From assembly GCA_964607765.1 (NCBI GenBank), contig CAZSNT010000197.1:1-17324 (forward strand): a stretch of DNA of 17,324 bases, given 5' to 3'. Positions within the stretch are counted from its first letter, which is position 1. Each line of letters opens with the position of its first letter. Below the pieces are notes generated by a model. That model saw only the letters and a list, made by a program, of their open reading frames with translations, was not told the origin of the DNA and did not search any database. The translations under genes were made by a program, and so were the position numbers. This DNA is from CAZSNT01 sp964607765. Lineage in GTDB: Bacteria; Verrucomicrobiota; Lentisphaeria; Oligosphaerales; JABHEG01. This document shows, one piece after another, positions 6,634 to 14,139 of this stretch.

Positions 6634-8802
6634 TCAGTCTCCGTCCTGCAGAGACGGCGACTGATCCGGACCGTCAACGAGTCCGGTATGGCCCGGCGAG
6701 CCACCCGCCAGGTAGCCGCGGCTTGCGCCGGTCTTGTCGGCGAACCAGAACGCGTAGAGTGCGCCGTTCGTCAGGTCGAAGCGGAGCCGCACGGGCCGGT
6801 TGTGCAAAGTGGTCAGGTCGCCGTCGCCTTTCCACGCGATCATGGCATGCGTGCTGTCGACGGTGAGGGGAACGCACTCAGCGAACGTGAAGCCCTCGAT
6901 TGGCGTGCCGGCGGCGTCTGCGATCTCCGCACGCAACAGCCCCTCGGGATTGTCCACGTTCACGAAGAGGCGGTCGCCGTGCGAAAAACGCAGGGGACGG
7001 GTCGTGAGCCTGCCCCCTTCAGGGCCGGCATCCATCGAGGCGAATCCGTCTCGGCGGAGGCGAGCGATTCCCATGGAAGCGTTGTCATACATCCCGCCGG
7101 GCCGGTCGGGATTGTCCGGACAGCCTGTGTAATCGCCCTGGAATCCCGTGTAGTAGAACCAGAGCTCGTCGTCCACGACGAGGCAAAGCGCCGCATTCGA
7201 GTGGAGGTAGGCGTGGTCCCAGGTACCCGCCGTCCGGGATGCCGGGATGAAGGGGGTACGGTCGTCGGGTCTCGACCAGTGGAAGCCGTCGCGGCTGAAG
7301 CCCAGATGGAGCTCGGTGATCTTCGGCACGCGAGTCTTGGAGCAGGTCTGGTTGTCCGGCCCCAGATGAACGGTGAACGCCCCAAGCATGAGCGATTCGT
7401 AGGCAACCGCATCGATGTTGTAGAGCTGGGGCCGGTCCCCGCCGCGCTCTGGCTCACGGTCGGGGAATGCGTAGAGCCAATGCTCGTCGGGCAGGTCCAG
7501 GTCGTCCACCCGAAGCCAGGGGACCTTGTCCGGGAATGCCGCACCGCCGAGGAAGTCGGAGGATTCGCTGTAGTCCCGGGCCCGTCCCGACCAGCCTGAA
7601 CGCAAGCTGTAGACCCATTTGCGACGGAAAGGGTTGTAGAAGATCGTGCTGCGGTCGCCGGTGCCACCGGTAACAACCGGTTCGCTCCAGTCAGTCCCGT
7701 TGTTCGACACGAAAAGCTCCCCGCCCTGCGGTCGGCTCCAGAGCAGCATCTTGAAGCGACTGCCGTTGGGCGGGACGTGCGGATCCATGGTGACCGCACA
7801 CGAGTCTCGTGTGCCTTTGCGGGGTACGATCCGGTTCGTGCCCGGTTCTGCCTTCAGCTCGGGTCGTTCCCAATGAATGCCATCTTTGCTGAAGGCGTAG
7901 GCCGTACCATCGAACCATCCCGCGCAGTACCACGCCTTGAAAAGGCCGTCTGTACCGTCGTACCAGACCCCGCCGCTGAAGGGAGCAGCCATGGCGGGTT
8001 TGCGGTTCTTGATCCCCCGCTCAAGCTCGGTCTCAGGCTTCATAACGGGGTTGCGGGGGTCTTTGACGGCCTTGTGCCAGGTTCGCTGGAGCGTGGTCTC
8101 CGCGGTAAGAAAGTCGTCGATGAACAGTTGGCGACCGATGTCGATAGGGATGACATCGGGTACATCAGTCAAATAGGGGATCGGTAAGGGGTCGCGACCA
8201 TACTGCGTCATGTCCGTGCGTTCACAGGGCTCACTGGCGAGGCGGATGCCGTTGTACAACGTCTCGTACTGCGTCACTTGGGGGCGTTCCAGGAGCATCT
8301 TCGGGGCAAGCAGAACGGTCCACTTCCTGAACCGTATCTTGTCTCCCTTCTCAAGCTCCTTGGTGTAAAGCACAACCCGCTCGATGTCTCTGCCTGCGAA
8401 GAGCTGAAACTCCGGCATGGCGTGCCGGGCATAGCCAGCCATCGCCAGTGCTTCGGTCTGCGATGCTGCGCCCTTGCGGACAGCCGGGGTCAACACGTAC
8501 AGCGTTCCCGTCTCGGCGCAGACCAGCTGCCGCGCACCGTTGATACTGCACCGGATGAACTCCATGCCGCGCAGGAAGTCGGGGGCCTCCTCAGTGAGCT
8601 GGTACCCCCGGTCGCTGAACAGCTTCACACCAGGCACAAACTGGTCCGTGTCAATCGCCCGGGACACGGCCTGGTCTTCGCCGTAGCACATCGCCACTGC
8701 CATCGTCAGTCCTCCAATGAATCGCCGCACACTTCTCCCCGGCAGACCGTTCCCGCAAAGGTGCGACGCCGCGGTTAACAACGGGTAGTGTTCGGCACTC
8801 AT
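6634..8802 (-). CDS. Putative glycosidase-like beta-propeller protein, paralogue C
   Basis: It is 722 residues from the ATG at 8802, which overlaps the upstream stop as ATGA and has GGAGGGGA (8812-8819) 9 nt ahead. The module order matches its two neighbours. First is an N-terminal module (FVPGVKLFSDRGYQL through RFRKWTVLLAP). A five-bladed-propeller region of the GH32/GH43 type follows, opening with IDIGRQLFIDDFL and including NPVMKPETELERG, WYDGTDGLFKAWYCAGW, FYNPFRRKWVYSLRSG, AVAYESLMLGAF and GFSRDGFHWSRPDDRTPFIP. Last is a C-terminal beta-sandwich (LRRDGFASMDAGPEGG, LFVNVDNPEGLLRAE, LYAFWFADK). Catalytic residues cannot be assigned with confidence. The N-terminus is unclear: VRRFIGGLTMAVAMC is a weak export signal. 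A second start at 8703 has a better-placed ribosome site and would give a 689-residue protein without any signal. Confidence 0.78.
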   Translation of the reverse strand: MSAEHYPLLTAASHLCGNGLPGRSVRRFIGGLTMAVAMCYGEDQAVSRAIDTDQFVPGVKLFSDRGYQLTEEAPDFLRGMEFIRCSINGARQLVCAETGTLYVLTPAVRKGAASQTEALAMAGYARHAMPEFQLFAGRDIERVVLYTKELEKGDKIRFRKWTVLLAPKMLLERPQVTQYETLYNGIRLASEPCERTDMTQYGRDPLPIPYLTDVPDVIPIDIGRQLFIDDFLTAETTLQRTWHKAVKDPRNPVMKPETELERGIKNRKPAMAAPFSGGVWYDGTDGLFKAWYCAGWFDGTAYAFSKDGIHWERPELKAEPGTNRIVPRKGTRDSCAVTMDPHVPPNGSRFKMLLWSRPQGGELFVSNNGTDWSEPVVTGGTGDRSTIFYNPFRRKWVYSLRSGWSGRARDYSESSDFLGGAAFPDKVPWLRVDDLDLPDEHWLYAFPDREPERGGDRPQLYNIDAVAYESLMLGAFTVHLGPDNQTCSKTRVPKITELHLGFSRDGFHWSRPDDRTPFIPASRTAGTWDHAYLHSNAALCLVVDDELWFYYTGFQGDYTGCPDNPDRPGGMYDNASMGIARLRRDGFASMDAGPEGGRLTTRPLRFSHGDRLFVNVDNPEGLLRAEIADAAGTPIEGFTFAECVPLTVDSTHAMIAWKGDGDLTTLHNRPVRLRFDLTNGALYAFWFADKTGASRGYLAGGSPGHTGLVDGPDQSPSLQDGD
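8711..8715 (-). promoter_or_regulatory. Strong internal ribosome binding site, alternative start of paralogue C
   Basis: GGAGG lies 7 nt before the in-frame ATG at 8703-8701 (protein MAVAMCYGEDQ...). This spacing is ideal. If this start is used, the protein loses 33 residues and becomes cytoplasmic, unlike its two exported paralogues. The coupled ATGA start at 8802 also has a good site, so both products could be made. Confidence 0.45.
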
Positions 8803-10898
8803 TCCTTTACTTCCCCTCCGTCGTCCCGGCACGAGTTGTATCCGGGGCCGCCGCCGGCCACGTAGCCGCCACTATGCCCTGCCGAATCGCGGCTGACCCA
8901 GAATGCGTAGAAAGAGCCGCGCTGCAGCGCAAAGCGGAGACGCACGGGCTTCCCGGCAACCGACGAGAAATCTTCAACACCCCTCCAGTTGACGGGGACG
9001 CGTGTCTTGTCCACAGACACGGGCATGCAATTCTCCATGGTGAACGGTCCGATGGCATTCCCGTCGCCGTCAATGACCTCCGCGCGGAGTTCGCCCTGCG
9101 GACAGTCGACATTCACAGAGAGGTGTTTGCCCGTAAAGGTCACCGGACGTGTCGTGATGTGCCCGATAGAAGCACCCGCGTCCAGAGAGGCGAACCCGTC
9201 CCGGCGCAGCACGGAGATACCGATGGCATTGGGGTCGTACATGGCGCCGCCGTTGAGCGATCCATCCGGCCGGATCGCGCCGGCCATGTTGCCGCGGCAT
9301 CCGGAATGGTAGAAATAGAGCTTGTCGCCAACCACAGCGCAGATGTTGCCGCCGCTCTCGACGAAGCCGCGGTCCCAGGTGTCTTTGCGACTGGCAGGTA
9401 TATGCGCCCGGCGGTCGGGACGAGACCAGTGGAATCCGTCACGGCTGTACCCGAAGGAGATTTCGTTCAGTTTCGGGAGCCCCATCTTCGCACAACGACC
9501 ATTGTCCGGCCCCCGGTGCAGCTCGAAGAAGCCCAGCATCAGGCTCTCATAGGCCACGGCATCGAAGTTGTAGAGCTGCGTCTTGTGTTTGTAGCCCGGT
9601 TCCGGCGCATCGAGCCGGTCCGCCGCGAGCCAGGGGACCGTATCGAGGTCGGTCCATGTGGCCCCCGCCAGGAAGTCCTCGCATTCGCGGTAGTGGCGGG
9701 AGCGACCCCGGAAACTGGAGCGAAGACTGTAGATCCACCTCCTGCGGAACGGGTTGTAGAACATGGAACTGCGGTCTCCCGTGTCCCCGCTCTCAACCTG
9801 GTTGGTCCAGTGAATGCCGTCCGCCGATGTCATGCTTATTCCGCCTTTGTCGTGACCACCTGGCGGCCGCACGAACAGCTTGAAGCGTTGCTGGGGATCC
9901 TCTGCCTCCCAATCGGGAACGATGCCGTAAGAGTCCGGCTGAAGCCCCACTGGCAGGGCCTGGTTGGTGCCTGGGTTGACATCAAGTGCCGGGCGGCTCC
10001 AATGGATACCGTCCGGGCTGGTGGCCAGGGCGATGGTTCCCCGGAAATAGGTGCCGGCCTGGTACCAGAGGTAGAACAGTTCCTTCTCCGGATTCCACCA
10101 AATGCAGGGACGACAGGTGCCGCCGATGATGCCGGTCTGGCGCTCGAGTGCCGTCTCGCACCGCAGGATCGGGTTGCCCTCGTACTTCTCCGGCAGGTGA
10201 TACGTGTGCAGAAGATCGGTCTCTTCAATGAGGAACTCGTCGACAAAAAGCTGACGCCCCACATCGATGGGGATGACCTTGGGCGGAGCCTTCAGATAGG
10301 GGACCGGCATTGGGTCGTCCGACTTTGTATTGACGTCCTCCGGCGGCCATTCCGCAGGCAGCACGATGCCATTGTAGAGTCGTTCACCGGTGTTCTCCGC
10401 CCAGGGCTTCTTGACGATGGTCTTGCCTGTGGCCTGGGCAAAGCCGAGCAGAACGCACCACTTGCCGATCCGGAGTTCCTCACCAGCAACCAAGGCCTTC
10501 TGGTAGAGGGCAACCTGCTCGTGGGCATTCGTGCCGAAGAGTTGGAATGACTTCGGTTCGGGGATCCGCTCGAATCCGTAGGCGATCAGGGAGCGGGCAC
10601 ACGAGGTGGCACGCGGGACCTCCAGCGGCGTCAATACGGTCAGCGAGCCGGGACTCACGCAGCGGACCCGCACGCCGAGGATGGTTGTCCGCAGGAACGG
10701 CTGTCCCCGGAGTGCGGCAGGCGGTTCGGCAAGCGTGTAGGATCGGTCAGAGAAAAGCTCTGCACCAGGCTCAAATGCACCCGTCTCGCAGCCGGCATCA
10801 CCCCGAAGCTCGACCTCCAGAACAGGCCCTTTGCCAGAAGAACTGCAACAACACATCAGACACATACTCCATATTGGAAACCAGTTGAGTCTATCCAT
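8799..10898 (-). CDS. Putative glycosidase-like beta-propeller lipoprotein, paralogue B
   Basis: The protein is 699 residues from the ATG at 10898. AGGAG (10906-10910) sits 7 nt ahead and overlaps the upstream stop codon TAG. An earlier in-frame ATG at 11030 lies inside paralogue A and has no such site. The start MDRLNWFPIWSMCLMCCC leads to CSSSGKGP, a short hydrophobic stretch ending in four close cysteines, which looks like a lipoprotein signal with an untypical lipobox. The same three modules as the neighbours follow: FEPGAELFSDRSYTL; IDVGRQLFVDEFLIEETDLL, NPILRCETALERQ, FYNPFRRRWIYSLRSS, AVAYESLMLGFFELHRGPDN and GYSRDGFHWSRPDRRAHIP; then LRRDGFASLDAGA, LSVNVDCPQGELRAE and SFYAFWVSRD. It is probably an enzyme or binding protein for a polysaccharide at the cell envelope; the reaction is unknown. 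The 10-nt gap to paralogue A and the ATGA overlap with paralogue C point to one transcript. Confidence 0.82.
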   Translation of the reverse strand: MDRLNWFPIWSMCLMCCCSSSGKGPVLEVELRGDAGCETGAFEPGAELFSDRSYTLAEPPAALRGQPFLRTTILGVRVRCVSPGSLTVLTPLEVPRATSCARSLIAYGFERIPEPKSFQLFGTNAHEQVALYQKALVAGEELRIGKWCVLLGFAQATGKTIVKKPWAENTGERLYNGIVLPAEWPPEDVNTKSDDPMPVPYLKAPPKVIPIDVGRQLFVDEFLIEETDLLHTYHLPEKYEGNPILRCETALERQTGIIGGTCRPCIWWNPEKELFYLWYQAGTYFRGTIALATSPDGIHWSRPALDVNPGTNQALPVGLQPDSYGIVPDWEAEDPQQRFKLFVRPPGGHDKGGISMTSADGIHWTNQVESGDTGDRSSMFYNPFRRRWIYSLRSSFRGRSRHYRECEDFLAGATWTDLDTVPWLAADRLDAPEPGYKHKTQLYNFDAVAYESLMLGFFELHRGPDNGRCAKMGLPKLNEISFGYSRDGFHWSRPDRRAHIPASRKDTWDRGFVESGGNICAVVGDKLYFYHSGCRGNMAGAIRPDGSLNGGAMYDPNAIGISVLRRDGFASLDAGASIGHITTRPVTFTGKHLSVNVDCPQGELRAEVIDGDGNAIGPFTMENCMPVSVDKTRVPVNWRGVEDFSSVAGKPVRLRFALQRGSFYAFWVSRDSAGHSGGYVAGGGPGYNSCRDDGGEVKE

Positions 10899-10908
10899 GC
10901 CTACGCTC

Positions 10909-13038
10909 CTACTCAGTGACCGACGGGTGCCCGAGTTTTCCTGCAGCGAGGTAGCCGTTGCTGGCACCGGACGACGTGTCGCTGAACCAGAAGGAATACA
11001 GGCTCCCGTTACGAAGGGAAAAACGAACACGGACCGGCTTCCCCGATGGCGTACTCACCGACGGCGCCCCCTTCCATTTGAGCGCCGCGAGGGTTGCGTC
11101 GGCCTGTGTCGGCTCGCAATTCTCAAGGGTGTACGGCTTCATCGCCCGCCCCTTCTCGTCCAGCAACTCCGCGCGCAATTCGCCATCCGGACAATCGACA
11201 TTGACGAATAGATACTGTCCATCGAACTCCAACGGGCGCGTCGTCAACGTTCCAACCGCATCGCCGGCGTCCATCGACGCAAATCCGTCCCGGCGCAACG
11301 TCGCCAGCCCGACCGATGCCCCCATGTACACGCCTCGTCTTCCGTCAGGCGCGACTCCCGAGAAGCCGCAGTACGGGAAAACAAGCCGCTCGCCATCGAG
11401 GTAGAAGACCCCGCCGGTGCTGTGGATGTAGGCGCGGTCCCACGTTCCCTCGCCCCGTGATGCCGGAATGAAGGCGCGCCGATCGGGACGGTGCCAGTGA
11501 AATCCATCCCGGCTGAACCCGAGCTTGATCTCGGTGATCTTGGGGAACTTTCCTTCCGCACAGATCCTGTTTTCCGGGCCAAGGTGAACATAGAACGCGC
11601 CCACGAGAAGCGACTCATAGGCTACCGCGTTCAGACTGTAGAGCTGCGCAGGAACGCGCACCTTAGCGTCGGGTTCGTCCAGACGGTCGGCGCCGCACCA
11701 GAACACTGAGCGATCAAAGCCGTGGGGGGAGAGGAACTCGGGCGCTTCCGCGTAGAAGCGCGCGCGGCCATGTGGACTGCCCCGCTTAATGCTGTACACC
11801 CACACATTCCGGAATGGATTATAGAAGAAGGAAGAGTAGTCACCGGCCCTGCCCGCCGGAACCGGCTCCGACCACTCGCGTCCGTCGGCCGATGTCGCCA
11901 ACCAGTGCGGATCCTTGGTGCTCCGCTGCGTCAGGAACTTCAGACGTTCCGAGGGACTGGTCGCGAGCGTGTCGAGCCAGAGACAATTGTCACCCCCGGC
12001 ATGGGTGCCTGGCCGTCGCCCGCCCCGCGGCAATACGAGATTGCCGCCAGCCGGAAGACCCAGATCCGGGCGATTCCACACAAGCCCATCTCTGCTCGTC
12101 GCGTAAGCCAGCGCACCGTCAAGTTCACCCGCGCTGTACCACATCTTCAGCAGTTCCTCCTGCGGATCGTAGAAAACCCCACCATGGCCGAGATAGCACA
12201 CGCCGTTCTTGCGTTCCACCTCGGTTTCCGCCTCAAAGACCGGGTTGCCCGCGTACTTCTCCGCCGTGTGATAGGTGCGCGTCAGGTCGGTCTTCTCAAT
12301 CAGGAGATCATCCACAAACAACTGGCGGCCTCTCGAGATGTTGATTGTCTCTGGTGGGTGGTCCAAATACGGAACCGGCATCGGCTCGTAGGAAGCCGAG
12401 TCCATATTCCGAGGCGGCCAGACCCGGGGAAGCTGAATGTTGTTGTAGAGGACCTCGCCATCGTTCTCCCGCCAGTCGGACGAAACTGGTTTGAAGTGGA
12501 ACTGGTCGCGGGTCAACACGACGACCCACTTGCGTGTCCCGATGATCTCCCCGGCCTCCAGTGTCTTCCGGTAGATCCCTGCCCGGTCCGCCGCCGTAGT
12601 CCCAAAGAGCTGAAACGGCTCCCCTTCCACCCGCTCAAAGCCCTGACTCAGCAGCATCCCGGCCAACGAATTGCTGGGATGTTCCACCGGTGTGACCGCG
12701 TAGAGTGTGAAGGGTCCAGTGCAGCACAATGACTGGCTGGACTCAATATCCGTCCGTAAAAACGACATCCCCGCGAGCGCCCCCGGGACCTCCAGTATCG
12801 CGTACTTCCGGTTCGCGAAAAGCCGTTCGCCCTTCTTGAACGCCGCCCGTTCACCCCAAACCTGAGAGCCCGAAGCCGATTCTCTGCTTGTCGTGACTGA
12901 GTGTTTCGGAGCCACTGCTGCGGGCCCTCCCGGTTTTGGAGCCGATTCGGCCGAACTGCAGACGGCGAGAGCCGCCAACAGATGCAGCCCGAGCGAGGCG
13001 GTCGACCCGGTGAAGTGTTGAAAGAGAGTATCAATCAT
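10909..13038 (-). CDS. Putative secreted glycosidase-like beta-propeller protein, paralogue A
   Basis: The protein has 709 residues with a signal peptide (hydrophobic LGLHLLAALAVCSSA, residues 16-30). The N-terminal module spans about 66-178 (FKKGERLFANRKYAIL; GTRKWVVVLT). The propeller region runs from about 235 to 560: RQLFVDDLLIEKTDL (238-252), GNPVFEAETEVER, VFYDPQEELLKMWYSAGE, AYATSRDGLVWNRPDL, FYNPFRNVWVYSIKRG, AVAYESLLVGAFYVHLGPEN and GFSRDGFHWHRPDRRAFIPA. The C-terminal beta-sandwich has LRRDGFASMDAGDAVG, LFVNVDCPDGELRAE and SLYSFWFSD. The blade motifs resemble the arabinanase/invertase (GH43/GH32) superfamily, and such proteins are usually annotated as hypothetical or glycosyl hydrolase. 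No Shine-Dalgarno site is obvious. It is the first gene after the hairpin array, so it may head a separately controlled or processed transcript. Confidence 0.84.
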   Translation of the reverse strand: MIDTLFQHFTGSTASLGLHLLAALAVCSSAESAPKPGGPAAVAPKHSVTTSRESASGSQVWGERAAFKKGERLFANRKYAILEVPGALAGMSFLRTDIESSQSLCCTGPFTLYAVTPVEHPSNSLAGMLLSQGFERVEGEPFQLFGTTAADRAGIYRKTLEAGEIIGTRKWVVVLTRDQFHFKPVSSDWRENDGEVLYNNIQLPRVWPPRNMDSASYEPMPVPYLDHPPETINISRGRQLFVDDLLIEKTDLTRTYHTAEKYAGNPVFEAETEVERKNGVCYLGHGGVFYDPQEELLKMWYSAGELDGALAYATSRDGLVWNRPDLGLPAGGNLVLPRGGRRPGTHAGGDNCLWLDTLATSPSERLKFLTQRSTKDPHWLATSADGREWSEPVPAGRAGDYSSFFYNPFRNVWVYSIKRGSPHGRARFYAEAPEFLSPHGFDRSVFWCGADRLDEPDAKVRVPAQLYSLNAVAYESLLVGAFYVHLGPENRICAEGKFPKITEIKLGFSRDGFHWHRPDRRAFIPASRGEGTWDRAYIHSTGGVFYLDGERLVFPYCGFSGVAPDGRRGVYMGASVGLATLRRDGFASMDAGDAVGTLTTRPLEFDGQYLFVNVDCPDGELRAELLDEKGRAMKPYTLENCEPTQADATLAALKWKGAPSVSTPSGKPVRVRFSLRNGSLYSFWFSDTSSGASNGYLAAGKLGHPSVTE

Positions 13039-13141
13039 GATGCGGAGCCCGGTTTGTTGGCGGAACGGGTTCCATCAGCTTCAGGGCAGTGGGAACAGGT
13101 GATTGGTGTCGTCTCATTCCTTAGCCTGGGTTGTTCGTGTA

Positions 13142-13318
13142 GCTCCCCTCCAGGGAGCGCAACTGTCTTTGCCTCAATCTGTTCCAGGGGTTCCACCCCT
13201 GGCTGAAACGTTCGTCCCCGTTGGGGACGGCGGTCGCCACAGGCGACCAACATCATAGCCCAGGGCAACGCCCTGGGAATCAATGGGATATGGTAGACAC
13301 TGCTCCCTGAAGGGGAGC
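13142..13318. repeat. Array of six short hairpins in the aldolase-paralogue A gap
   Basis: Six palindromes lie in 177 bp. They are H1 13142-13147/13153-13158 (gctccc/gggagc), H2 13184-13191/13195-13202 (ccaggggt/acccctgg), H3 13213-13219/13223-13229 (cgtcccc/ggggacg), H4 13232-13238/13242-13248 (ggtcgcc/ggcgacc), H5 13259-13266/13270-13277 (cccagggc/gccctggg) and H6 13302-13307/13313-13318 (gctccc/gggagc). Stems are 6-8 bp and H2-H5 have 3-nt loops. H6 is nearly the reverse complement of H1 (16 of 17 positions), so the array has mirrored ends. No T-runs follow. The rest of the 311-nt gap (13039-13349) shows no gene. Possible roles are an mRNA stabiliser or processing site, or a mobile palindromic element. 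Confidence 0.75.
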
Positions 13319-13349
13319 CACATCTGGCCCCGTTCATGAACAATCCAGG

Positions 13350-14105
13350 CTAGATGTTCTCCTCGGGGAGCATCGCGTCAAAGCCGGTCCTCATGCACCC
13401 GATATCCGAGCCCAGGGCGAGAAATGTGAAGCCTCGGCCTGCAGCTTCCGCCAGTGTCGTGGGCGGACGCAAGATCGCGCCAGCCTGCTTCCCATGGTCC
13501 CGACAGGCAGCCAGAACGGCGTCTTCCGCAGCGAGGACGCGGGCGTGCCGGAACTCGCGGAAGCAACCCAGTTGCAGGCTGAGATCGGAATGACCGACAA
13601 ACAGCACATCAACCCCGGGAACTGCTGCAATCTCTGCGGCGTTCTCCACGGCTTCCGGGGTCTCGATCTGGATAACCGTCAGAACGCCCGCGTTGGCCGT
13701 AGCGTGATACTCGCGGAAATTGCGACCAAAGTCACCGGCCCGGCACGAACTGGCCATCCCGCGGATCCCGTCTGGCGGGTAGCGCGTGAAGGAAACCGCC
13801 TGCCGGGCTTCCTCGGCCGTGCGGATCTGCGGCACCATGATGCCTGCGGCCCCCGCATCCAGCGCCCGTTTGACCAGGGCAACATCCAGGGCCGGAATCC
13901 GGACAATGGCAGCGACGCCGTGTCGGTCCAGCACCTGAATATGCGGCAGCACGTCCGAGGCCGTCCCGAGACCGTGTTCCAGATCGATCAATGCCCAGTC
14001 GAATCCAGCGCCCCCGGCGATGTCCGCAACCACGGCGGAGCCGCTCGCCAGCCAGATGCCGGTGTGCACGTGACCTTCCAGTACGTCGTTCCTTATCCAG
14101 TGCAT
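13350..14105 (-). CDS. HpcH/HpaI-type 2-keto-3-deoxy-sugar-acid aldolase
   Basis: The protein has 251 residues, the usual length. These class II aldolases cleave 2-keto-3-deoxy acids (for example 2-dehydro-3-deoxyglucarate or 2-keto-3-deoxy-L-rhamnonate) to pyruvate plus an aldehyde, using a divalent metal. Visible family blocks are FDWALIDLEHG (35-45, general base H44), VAAIVRIP (64-71, R69), GAAGIMVPQI (85-94) and TVIQIETPEAVEN (143-155, metal ligand E148). VPGVDVLFVGHSDLS (162-176) follows, with metal ligand D174. No residue is missing. The exact substrate cannot be told from sequence; next to GH28, a galacturonate- or rhamnose-derived keto-deoxy acid is plausible. It lies 34 nt after the kinase gene and is followed by the hairpin array. 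A weak AAGGGA precedes the ATG. Confidence 0.93.
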   Translation of the reverse strand: MHWIRNDVLEGHVHTGIWLASGSAVVADIAGGAGFDWALIDLEHGLGTASDVLPHIQVLDRHGVAAIVRIPALDVALVKRALDAGAAGIMVPQIRTAEEARQAVSFTRYPPDGIRGMASSCRAGDFGRNFREYHATANAGVLTVIQIETPEAVENAAEIAAVPGVDVLFVGHSDLSLQLGCFREFRHARVLAAEDAVLAACRDHGKQAGAILRPPTTLAEAAGRGFTFLALGSDIGCMRTGFDAMLPEENI

Positions 14106-14139
14106 AGCAGTCTGTCCCTTTGTCTGTAGCCGAGCCTGA

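Noticed and set aside
8874..10550. 558-codon plus-strand open frame
   Set aside because: It is the codon-aligned antisense shadow of paralogue B in GC-rich DNA, with no recognisable motif.
11722..12732. 336-codon plus-strand open frame
   Set aside because: It is the codon-aligned antisense shadow of paralogue A.
13184..13202. Intrinsic terminator after the aldolase gene
   Set aside because: The stem is good, but neither strand has a following T-run. The same is true of the other five hairpins.
13142..13318. CRISPR array
   Set aside because: The repeated units are different palindromes with unequal spacing, not one repeat with unique spacers, and no cas gene is present.
13035..13343. 102-codon minus-strand open frame across the hairpin array
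   Set aside because: The translation is produced by the palindromes (for example PRALPWA from the cccagggc stem). It has no ribosome site or domain and ends at the start of paralogue A. Such frames are a common artefact of palindromic arrays.
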